Shown here piece after piece: positions 8,055-13,940 of a stretch of DNA of 14,192 nucleotides. This DNA is from DATESN01 sp035270785 (lineage in GTDB: Bacteria > Bacillota > Clostridia > Lachnospirales > Lachnospiraceae). A program made the translations under genes and the position numbers. Where the stretch lies: assembly GCA_035270785.1 (NCBI GenBank), contig DATESN010000090.1, positions 1-14,192 on the forward strand. The letters run 5' to 3'. Below the pieces are notes generated by a model that was given only the letters and a program-made list of their open reading frames with translations, made no database searches and was not told the DNA's origin. Position 1 is the stretch's first letter. The number at the start of each line of letters is the position of its first letter.

Positions 8055-8403
8055 GGGGTAGTTAAGGTTTCGACAGGGGTTTTGCAGCTGGAGAAGCTAT
8101 CCGCAGGGAGATGCGTTAAATCACAAAAAAATTATAAACGCTGAAGACAATTTAGCTTACGCTGCCTAGTGGCAGCTGTCAATCTTAGAGCACCTATCCG
8201 CTAAGAACCTGGCATCGACTAGATAGGAAACGACGCATGCAAAGCTTTGAGCATGCGGGCGTATTATGAAGCTACTGAAAGAGACGGGGTGTTAATTTCC
8301 TATCTCCAGAGGGAATGAGTGGCTTGCCACGAAATAATTAACTATGATAGTAGAAGGACAGGGAATGGGCTTTTGGACACGGGTTCGACTCCCGTCTACT
8401 CCA
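8055..8403 (+). ncRNA. ssrA: Transfer-messenger RNA (tmRNA)
   Basis: Acts as both tRNA-Ala and mRNA to rescue stalled ribosomes and tag their products for proteolysis. The 5' end GGGGTAG (8055-8061) pairs with CTACTCC (8396-8402); the third pair is G.U, the alanyl-tRNA synthetase identity element. TTCGACAGGGG (8070-8080) is the conserved tmRNA 5' block. The T arm is ACGGG-TTCGACT-CCCGT (8379-8395). The tag frame begins at GCT 8140, preceded by TAAAC, and reads AEDNLAYAA then TAG at 8167-8169; with the charged alanine the tag is (A)AEDNLAYAA. Base 8403 (A) is the discriminator and TTTT follows, so CCA is not encoded and must be added enzymatically. The length of 349 nt is normal for one-piece tmRNA. 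The internal pseudoknots were not folded in detail. Confidence 0.97.
8140..8169 (+). other. tmRNA proteolysis-tag reading frame
   Basis: Nine sense codons (GCT GAA GAC AAT TTA GCT TAC GCT GCC) and the stop TAG encode AEDNLAYAA. The resume codon is inferred to be GCT 8140 because the preceding TAAAC resembles the U-A-x-x-C context used in E. coli. The C-terminal Ala-Ala suits recognition by ClpXP-type proteases, though the residue before it is Tyr rather than the usual Leu. Confidence 0.8.
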
Positions 8404-8455
8404 TTTTAAGAAAGACTCGGTGAGTCGAACCCGTTGGGTTCAGACTCCCGTCTAC
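8379..8455 (+). repeat. tmRNA 3'-end sequence repeated in inverted and direct orientation (possible att scar)
   Basis: The tmRNA segment GGGTTCGACTCCCGTCTAC (8381-8399) recurs at 8436-8455 as GGGTTC, one extra A, then GACTCCCGTCTAC. Between them, GAGTCGAACCCGT (8422-8434) is an exact inverted copy of 8379-8391. The inverted copy can pair with the following direct copy (GAACCC/GGGTTC and GAGTC/GACTC with one bulged A, loop GTT). Tyrosine recombinases of genomic islands often use the 3' end of ssrA, so a remnant attachment site is a reasonable reading. No integrase gene is present in the window. Confidence 0.6.
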
Positions 8456-8498
8456 ACTATTAAAAGATGCTGATTATATCGGTGTCTTTTAATAGTGT
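8454..8498. repeat. Perfect 14-bp inverted repeat behind ssrA
   Basis: ACACTATTAAAAGA (8454-8467) is exactly complementary to TCTTTTAATAGTGT (8485-8498). The intervening 17 nt can add six more pairs, three of them G.U, around a TTATA loop, giving a hairpin of about 20 bp. There is no U-tract on either side, so a standard terminator is doubtful, although it could act as the 3' boundary of the tmRNA precursor. It begins inside the partial tmRNA copy. Confidence 0.65.
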
Positions 8499-8517
8499 TG
8501 CATTTCGTGTTGCATTT
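8495..8517 (+). repeat. Tandem GTGTTGCATTT repeat
   Basis: Two exact 11-bp copies (8495-8505 and 8507-8517) follow each other with a 12-bp period. The first overlaps the right arm of the inverted repeat by four bases. Short direct repeats next to an attachment core resemble arm-type recombinase binding sites, but this is only an inference. Confidence 0.55.
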
Positions 8518-8562
8518 GGCTGCAGATAGTTCTTATGGTTTCATTCTAATGGTTGAAATGAT

Positions 8563-8591
8563 TTGTCATTTTATTTATTAAAAGGTATAAT
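8563..8591 (+). promoter_or_regulatory. Predicted sigma-A promoter of the hydrolase lipoprotein gene
   Basis: TTGTCA (8563-8568) and a perfect TATAAT (8586-8591) are spaced by 17 bp. Transcription would start near 8598, about 78 nt before the ATG. The upstream TTGAAA at 8553 is 27 bp from the -10 box and is not the -35. Confidence 0.75.
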
Positions 8592-8594
8592 ATC

Positions 8595-8621
8595 CATATT
8601 GATGATGGCCCATTCAATATG
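8595..8621. promoter_or_regulatory. Inverted repeat at the predicted transcription start (operator candidate)
   Basis: CATATTGA (8595-8602) and TCAATATG (8614-8621) are exact inverted copies separated by 11 bp. They cover the predicted +1 of the hydrolase gene. The placement fits a repressor operator or a 5' mRNA hairpin; the protein involved is unknown. Confidence 0.45.
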
Positions 8622-8675
8622 AAAGTTATGTAATAAAGGAACAGATCATTTGGCAAATATAAAAAGGAACGAATT

Positions 8676-10115
8676 ATGAAAAATAAGAAAATGTATGGTA
8701 TCGTTTGTTTACTCTTATGTGTAAGTTTATGTGGATGCAGTCGTAATACGAAACAATCAACAAATGAAGTAGAAAAACAAATGGATGATACTCTAGTAAT
8801 TAGCGAAAATACGATTAGTAGCGAGAAAGAATTAGAAGATCTGGTATTACAGTCAAAGGAGCTTAGTGTTCAAATGGCAAATGGAAGCTTTGAAGATGTC
8901 GTTACAAAGTTTTCTCCTCTTGTTGCATCAAAATTGGATGAAAGTTCATTAAAACAGGCTTATGAGCAGACTACAACCAAGGTGGGTGAGTTTATAGAGT
9001 ATCATAGTTCTGAAGTGATAAAAAAAACAGTTGACGAGACAGTCATTCAGATAGTACTTCGATATAAAGAGAATGGAATTGCAATTTCTTATACCTATAA
9101 TTTTCTTAATGAGATCAATGGACTTTGGTTAAATTATAGTTCAATTCCAGAAGATGCAAAAGAAACTACAGAATTTGAAGAAGTAAAAATTCAAATCGGA
9201 GAAGAATATCCTCTAGATGGTATGTTAACAATACCTAAAGACATAGTAAATCCACCAGTTGTAATCTTAATACAAGGATCGGGCTCTACGGATATGGACG
9301 AAACAATTGGAGAAGTGGGAAACAAACCATTTAGAGACATAGCATATGGTCTAGCTGAAAAAGGGATAGCAACGATTCGCTATAATAAAAGATATTATCA
9401 ATACCCAGAAACTGCCACAGATGATATAACGATACAAGACGAGGTTACAAATGATGTAAATTTTGCAATATCCTATGCCACTTCAAATGAATATTTTGAA
9501 TGTGATGGTGTATACATTTTAGGTCATAGCTTGGGTGGTATGCTAGCTCCTTTCATTTCCCAAGAAAATAAAGAAGTGATTGGAATGATTTCACTAGCGG
9601 GTAGCCCTAGGAAACTAGAAGATATTATCTTAGATCAAAACCTGATGCGAATGAGTGAAAATATGAAAGCTAAGGAAACGTTAAGTGAAGAAACTCAAAA
9701 TAATGAAATTCAAAATGAAGATTATTATGTATCAGCAATTAAGATGGTCCAAGATGAAATTGATAAAGTGAAAAAAGTGAAAAGAAGTGATAACAGTTAT
9801 ATTTTAGGCATAGGGAGTAAATATTGGTATTCCCTTGCACAAATTGATACTCCTTCTATTGTGAAATCCCTATCTATACCTATGCTTTTTTTGCAGGGAG
9901 ATGCTGATTTTCAAGTGTTTGTAGATTCTGATTATAAAGAATGGCAAAGTATATTAGAAGGAAATAATAATGCCACTTATATGTTATTTCCTAATTTAAA
10001 TCATTTATTTATGACTACAAATGGGCTGACAGATGAAAGTGAATATAATATAAATGGAAATGTTTCATCAGAAGTGATAGATAATATGGCAGACTGGATT
10101 AAATCACAAAAATAA
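8676..10115 (+). CDS. Lipoprotein with DUF3887 and alpha/beta-hydrolase domains
   Basis: A 479-residue predicted surface-anchored serine hydrolase. A lipoprotein signal ends in LCGC with Cys21 as the lipidated residue, followed by a polar linker. Residues about 52-158 resemble DUF3887, a domain often placed before such hydrolases. The alpha/beta-hydrolase domain spans about 168-479: an oxyanion-type strand VILIQGSGSTD (197-207), the nucleophile elbow GHSLGG with Ser285, an acid residue in LQGDADFQV (Asp411 likely, Asp409 possible) and His443 in NLNHLF. A lid-like insertion rich in Glu/Asn/Lys (about 325-375) lies between strand blocks. All three catalytic positions are present, so an active esterase, lipase or peptidase-like enzyme is likely, but the substrate cannot be told. 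AAAAGGAA precedes the ATG, and the gene has its own promoter. No clear terminator follows. Confidence 0.9.
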   Translation: MKNKKMYGIVCLLLCVSLCGCSRNTKQSTNEVEKQMDDTLVISENTISSEKELEDLVLQSKELSVQMANGSFEDVVTKFSPLVASKLDESSLKQAYEQTTTKVGEFIEYHSSEVIKKTVDETVIQIVLRYKENGIAISYTYNFLNEINGLWLNYSSIPEDAKETTEFEEVKIQIGEEYPLDGMLTIPKDIVNPPVVILIQGSGSTDMDETIGEVGNKPFRDIAYGLAEKGIATIRYNKRYYQYPETATDDITIQDEVTNDVNFAISYATSNEYFECDGVYILGHSLGGMLAPFISQENKEVIGMISLAGSPRKLEDIILDQNLMRMSENMKAKETLSEETQNNEIQNEDYYVSAIKMVQDEIDKVKKVKRSDNSYILGIGSKYWYSLAQIDTPSIVKSLSIPMLFLQGDADFQVFVDSDYKEWQSILEGNNNATYMLFPNLNHLFMTTNGLTDESEYNINGNVSSEVIDNMADWIKSQK

Positions 10116-10121
10116 TTTTAA

Positions 10122-10173
10122 AATAGTAAAGAACATAGCCTAAATAGTAAAGATAAATAATGGAATAGTAAAG
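10122..10173 (+). repeat. Three AATAGTAAAG direct repeats with exact 21-bp period
   Basis: Identical 10-mers occupy 10122-10131, 10143-10152 and 10164-10173. The 11 bp between them differ, so only the 10-mer is conserved. The 21-bp period places all copies on one face of the helix, as in tandem sites for a DNA-binding protein. They lie between the hydrolase stop and the next gene. OmpR-type regulators, one of which is encoded about 650 bp downstream, typically bind direct repeats; any link is inference. Confidence 0.7.
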
Positions 10174-10211
10174 CATGAAAAAAGATGCAGATAAGGATAA
10201 GGTTTTGTAAA

Positions 10212-10763
10212 ATGGATGAGTTAGTCATAGATGGATATCGTTTTGGATCCACGGAAGATGCTGCCCTAGCCAAAATGGAACTTCAGAAAATTGAAATTTT
10301 GAACCAGCGTTTAGATTATAGTAACCCTGGTGCAGTTGCCTTAGTTTATAATAAAGCCCTTGAAAATCGAGTTTTTAAAACACCAATAGGATATGAATTT
10401 TTGAAAAGCCTACAAAAGTATTTATTGGAAAATGAGGATATAGTAGGGGAAGTACAACATATCCCACTGTATCATATTTTTAGTAATGTCATTAGAAAAA
10501 CACCTGAATTAGTTAAAAAACGTGTAGATACTAAAACAAAGGTAGTCAAAAAGAGCATGTCATTAAAAACATCGATTATCATAAATGTTTTTTTGATTTT
10601 ATTGGCAGCAGCCATGTTTTACATTACTTTAGATAGTAAAAATCCTAATATCATTAACTATAAGTCCTCTATTCTAAATGAGTATGCAGGGTGGGAACAA
10701 CAACTGAAGCAACGTGAAGATATCGTGCGGGAACGAGAAAAGGAAGTTGATTTGAATCGTTAA
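10212..10763 (+). CDS. Single-pass membrane protein of unknown function
   Basis: I do not recognise a named family with certainty, though similar N-terminal segments (a LxxDGYRFGSxEDAxLA-like opening) seem familiar from Lachnospiraceae hypothetical proteins. From the chosen start there are 183 residues: a mixed helical N-terminal domain (1-100) containing NPGAVALVYNKALENRVFKTPIGYEFL, a very basic stretch (102-119), one membrane helix (about 119-140) and a charged C-terminal helix (about 150-183) likely to form a coiled coil. The basic side suggests N-in, C-out topology. The ATG at 10212 is preferred because AAGGATAAGG lies just upstream; an in-frame ATG at 10185 has no good ribosome binding site. 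It precedes a two-component system by 67 bp, so a sensory or accessory role is possible but unproven. Confidence 0.8.
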   Translation: MDELVIDGYRFGSTEDAALAKMELQKIEILNQRLDYSNPGAVALVYNKALENRVFKTPIGYEFLKSLQKYLLENEDIVGEVQHIPLYHIFSNVIRKTPELVKKRVDTKTKVVKKSMSLKTSIIINVFLILLAAAMFYITLDSKNPNIINYKSSILNEYAGWEQQLKQREDIVREREKEVDLNR

Positions 10764-10830
10764 TGACTTCACATTTTTTACATAATTGTTTGTTATGATG
10801 TCATTAATACTTGCTTAAGGAGTAAATTAT

Positions 10831-11505
10831 ATGGAAAGATATAAAATATTAGTAGTCGATGATGAAAGCAGAATGAGAAAATTAGTAAAAGATTTCCTTG
10901 TTAAAAATAATTATGAAGTATTGGAAGCTGAAAATGGAAGCCAAGCTGTTGATATTTTTATGAAAACAAAGGATATTGCCCTCATTATTTTAGATGTCAT
11001 GATGCCAATTATGGATGGTTGGCAAGTTTGCCGTGAGATCCGAGAGATTTCATCAGTTCCAATTATTATGTTAACTGCAAAGACGGATGAAAAAGATGAA
11101 TTACAGGGCTTTCAATTGGGTGTAGATGAATATATTGCAAAACCCTTTAGCCCTAAGATTTTAGTGGCAAGAGTAGAAGCAATTTTGCGTAGAACTCATT
11201 CGGGTAAGGAACAAAGCAAACTGGAAGCAGGCGGAATTATCATTGATCAAACTGCACATATTGTAACAATTGACGGAGACGCGACTGAATTAAGCTATAA
11301 AGAATTTGAACTTTTAACATATTTTGTGGAAAATAAGGGAATTGCATTATCCAGAGAAAAGATATTAAACAATGTATGGAATTATGATTACTTTGGTGAT
11401 GCAAGAACGATTGACACTCATGTGAAAAAACTTCGTAGCAAAATGGGAGAAAAAGGTGATTTAATAAAAACCATCTGGGGTATGGGCTATAAATTTGAAG
11501 TTTAG
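10831..11505 (+). CDS. OmpR/PhoB-family response regulator
   Basis: A cytoplasmic transcription factor activated by phosphorylation. The receiver domain (about 4-118) has the acidic pair Asp10/Asp11, the phospho-acceptor Asp55 in LIILDVMMP, the switch residue Thr82 and Lys104 in AKPFSP, so it should be phosphorylatable. The C-terminal winged helix (about 128-224) shows the family's ELSYKEFELLTYF, a recognition region around ARTIDTHVKKLRSKM, and the final WGMGYKFEV. Its 224 residues are the normal length. TAAGGAG lies well placed before the ATG. The histidine kinase gene follows after a short gap, so the two form a cognate pair in one operon. No clean promoter is visible in the 67 bp before it. 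The regulated genes cannot be read from the sequence. Confidence 0.96.
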   Translation: MERYKILVVDDESRMRKLVKDFLVKNNYEVLEAENGSQAVDIFMKTKDIALIILDVMMPIMDGWQVCREIREISSVPIIMLTAKTDEKDELQGFQLGVDEYIAKPFSPKILVARVEAILRRTHSGKEQSKLEAGGIIIDQTAHIVTIDGDATELSYKEFELLTYFVENKGIALSREKILNNVWNYDYFGDARTIDTHVKKLRSKMGEKGDLIKTIWGMGYKFEV

Positions 11506-11554
11506 TGCTCTAATTTTCAAGAGATGAAAGCTCTTTATGAACAAGAGGTATCCG

Positions 11555-13021
11555 ATGAGACATTCCATTAAAAAACAATTCGCAACGATATTTATTTTAT
11601 TGATGACTGGTGCAATCATATTGTGCTGGATTCTCAATACCCTTTTTTTAGAAAAGTATTATATTCAAAATAAACAAAAGGTATTAAATGATGCTTATAA
11701 AAAAATTAATATGGCATCTAATTTAGGAAGTATTACTTCAAATGCATTTGGGATTGAGATGCAAAAAGTATGCAGCAAATATAGTATTAGCATGATAATT
11801 GTGGATGCAGATACTAGTACGAAGATGGTTTCAGGAGAAAATCCAGATGTATTAAGCCGTAAATTGCAAGATAATCTATTCTCACAGTATCAGGGTAAGG
11901 AAAATATATTAGAACAAACGGATATGTATGTGATTAAAAATAGTATTGATCATGGAACCCAATTGGAGTATATCGAAATGTGGGGGATTTTGGATAATGG
12001 AAATCTTTTTTTAATAAGGACAGCCATTGAAGGAATTCGTGATAGTGTTGCTATTTCTAATCGGTTTCTTATGTATGCAGGCATTTTAGTTTCCATTGGG
12101 AGTGGTTTATTAATTTGGATTATTACTAAAAAGATTACGGAACCAATTCAGGAACTTGCAGGGATATCTGAAAAGATGACACACCTTGACTTTGAAGCAA
12201 AATATGTTGGAAAAAGTAAAAATGAAATTGCTGTTTTAGGAGCACACATCAATCAATTATCCGACACTCTTGAATCGACAATATCGGAATTAAAGACGGC
12301 AAATAATGAACTTCGAAATGATATTGCTAGAAAAGATGAGATTGATAAGATGAGAAAAGAATTTCTTTCTAATGTATCTCATGAATTAAAAACACCAATT
12401 GCTTTGATTCAAGGATACGCGGAAGGGTTAAACGAAGGTATTAATGATGATGATGAAAGCAGGGAATTCTATTGTGACGTTATCATGGACGAAGCAAAGA
12501 AGATGAATATAATGGTCAAAAAGCTTCTTGATTTAAATCAATTAGAATTTGGCCAAGATGGTATAAACATGGAATGCTTTGATATTGTAGCATTAATCAA
12601 AATGTATATTCAATCTGCAGACATTTTGATCAAGCAAAGTGAGGCAACTGTGATAATGGAACAAATGGAACCAATTTTTGTATGGGCAGATGAATATAAG
12701 ACGGAAGAAGTATTTAATAATTATTTTAGTAATGCTTTAAATCACATAAATGGTGAAAAGATTTTACGGATTAGTATGGTTTGTTATGATAAGATAGTTA
12801 GAATCAATATATTTAATACGGGTATTCCTATTCCAGAAGAAAGTATTTCACGCATTTGGGAAAAGTTTTATAAAGTTGATAAAGCCAGAACCAGGGAATA
12901 CGGTGGAAGTGGAGTCGGATTATCTATTGTGAAAGCGATTATGGAGTCAATGAATCAAAAATATGGTGTTCACAATTGCGTAGATGGAGTAGAATTTTGG
13001 TTTGAGTTAGAAACCAAATAA
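11555..13021 (+). CDS. Sensor histidine kinase (HAMP, HisKA, HATPase_c)
   Basis: The membrane sensor partner of the preceding regulator. Using the start at 11555 (488 residues): first membrane helix about 9-30, extracytoplasmic sensor of about 135 residues (32-168) with no recognised fold, second membrane helix about 171-192, HAMP linker about 193-248, HisKA with the phospho-acceptor His276 in FLSNVSHELKTP, and a HATPase_c domain with an N box (NNYFSNALNHI), a G1-like motif (IFNTGIPIP) and a G2 box (GGSGVGLSIVKAI). The kinase core looks intact. ATG 11555 has AAGAGG six bases upstream; an in-frame ATG at 11537 (six extra residues, NKRYPM region) has a poorer site, but either could be used. The gene lies 49 bp after the regulator stop. 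Confidence 0.95.
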   Translation: MRHSIKKQFATIFILLMTGAIILCWILNTLFLEKYYIQNKQKVLNDAYKKINMASNLGSITSNAFGIEMQKVCSKYSISMIIVDADTSTKMVSGENPDVLSRKLQDNLFSQYQGKENILEQTDMYVIKNSIDHGTQLEYIEMWGILDNGNLFLIRTAIEGIRDSVAISNRFLMYAGILVSIGSGLLIWIITKKITEPIQELAGISEKMTHLDFEAKYVGKSKNEIAVLGAHINQLSDTLESTISELKTANNELRNDIARKDEIDKMRKEFLSNVSHELKTPIALIQGYAEGLNEGINDDDESREFYCDVIMDEAKKMNIMVKKLLDLNQLEFGQDGINMECFDIVALIKMYIQSADILIKQSEATVIMEQMEPIFVWADEYKTEEVFNNYFSNALNHINGEKILRISMVCYDKIVRINIFNTGIPIPEESISRIWEKFYKVDKARTREYGGSGVGLSIVKAIMESMNQKYGVHNCVDGVEFWFELETK

Positions 13022-13061
13022 TGAGAGTAACGGCTTCTGTGTTACTTGGTTGTGATTATTC

Positions 13062-13090
13062 TTGTCCATTGGATTGAAAAATGTTAAACT
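13062..13090 (+). promoter_or_regulatory. Predicted extended -10 promoter of the second lipoprotein gene
   Basis: TTGTCC (13062-13067) and TAAACT (13085-13090) are spaced by 17 bp, with TG at 13082-13083 in the extended -10 position. The predicted start near 13097 falls just before the GTG at 13098, which argues for translation from the later GTG at 13125. Confidence 0.6.
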
Positions 13091-13124
13091 TAAATAAGTG
13101 AAAGCTCATAAGGGAGATAAATAC

Positions 13125-13868
13125 GTGAAGAAAATAAAAATAATTGCTCCATTCATTTTAAGTGGCATCCTATTACTTACAGGATGTGGTGCTTCCATCC
13201 CCGAATTAACAGAAGAGCAAAATCAGTTAATTACTGAATATGCGGCTGGATTGTTATTGAAGTATGATAAAAATCAACACAGCATGTTGGTTGATACATC
13301 CATAGTTGAAAATTCTGACAGTTCTTTGGAATCAAATAGTATTGAAGAACTGATTCCAGAAACTAATTCACCTGAAGTTGACGGTAATGAAACCATTATT
13401 TCGGACAATGAGATTACTATGGAAGAGATTCAACCTATAGAGATGGCTCCATTTTTAGGATTAGATGGAATTAACATTACTTATACAGGATATGAAGTAT
13501 GCGACTCTTATCCAGGAGATTTGGATGAAGAATTGTTTTTATCCATGGATGCATCAAATAATAAAAAGCTGGTAGTCTTTTCTTTTGACGTTACAAATAT
13601 TTCAGACAAAGAAAAGTTAGCTGATTTTTTGAATGTTGACTCAAGATATCGCTTTTTTATTAATGGAGGCAAACAAAACAATTCTCTTACTACGATGCTA
13701 CCTAATGATTTATCCACCTTTCATAATATGCTGCAACCAAATGAAACAAAACAACTAGTCTTAGTAATAGAAGTTGCACCAGAAATTACGGAAAATATTA
13801 CGGATATATCCCTGGTTATCAAGCTTTCGGATAATAAACAAACCTATATATTGCAACCCCAAAAATGA
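13125..13868 (+). CDS. Lipoprotein with DUF4352-like C-terminal domain
   Basis: A predicted membrane-anchored extracellular protein of 247 residues. The signal peptide (KKIKIIAPFILSGILLL) ends in a lipobox LTGC with Cys21 lipidated. Residues about 45-110 form an acidic, Ser/Asn/Glu-rich linker without obvious structure. The C-terminal part (about 112-247) has the pattern of the immunoglobulin-like DUF4352 fold: a strand GINITYTGYEV, then VVFSFDVTNISDKE, and a final strand pair near TDISLVIKL. The assignment is by pattern only and may be a related family. The GTG at 13125 is chosen because AAGGGAG (13110-13116) sits 8 nt upstream and the signal peptide then begins with lysines; a GTG at 13098 is at the predicted transcription start. 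It follows the sensor kinase but has its own promoter. It may be a target or accessory of that system; there is no direct evidence. Confidence 0.85.
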   Translation: MKKIKIIAPFILSGILLLTGCGASIPELTEEQNQLITEYAAGLLLKYDKNQHSMLVDTSIVENSDSSLESNSIEELIPETNSPEVDGNETIISDNEITMEEIQPIEMAPFLGLDGINITYTGYEVCDSYPGDLDEELFLSMDASNNKKLVVFSFDVTNISDKEKLADFLNVDSRYRFFINGGKQNNSLTTMLPNDLSTFHNMLQPNETKQLVLVIEVAPEITENITDISLVIKLSDNKQTYILQPQK

Positions 13869-13905
13869 TTAATAAAAAAAATGTTGAAAAAAACAAAAAA
13901 AACCG
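13866..13905 (+). promoter_or_regulatory. A-tract-rich upstream element of the terminal promoter
   Basis: The 40 bp before the -35 box are almost entirely A and T, with several runs of A. They have the character of an UP element that contacts the RNA polymerase alpha subunit and boosts rRNA promoters. Confidence 0.5.
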
Positions 13906-13934
13906 TTGACAACCCACCTGGTTTTTGATATTAT
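13906..13934 (+). promoter_or_regulatory. Strong extended -10 promoter, probably of an rRNA operon
   Basis: A perfect TTGACA (13906-13911) and TATTAT (13929-13934) are spaced by 17 bp, with TG at 13926-13927. The base seven positions after the -10 is G (13941). Starting with G would fit the GTP-sensed rRNA promoters known from Bacillus. Confidence 0.85.
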
Positions 13935-13940
13935 CAGGAA

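Noticed and set aside
8401..8403. Encoded CCA end of tmRNA
   Set aside because: The two C bases are needed to pair with G1 and G2 of the acceptor stem, leaving the A as discriminator, so CCA is not encoded.
13025..13047. Terminator after the sensor kinase gene
   Set aside because: The AGTAAC/GTTACT stem is short, has a nine-base loop and lacks a U-tract.
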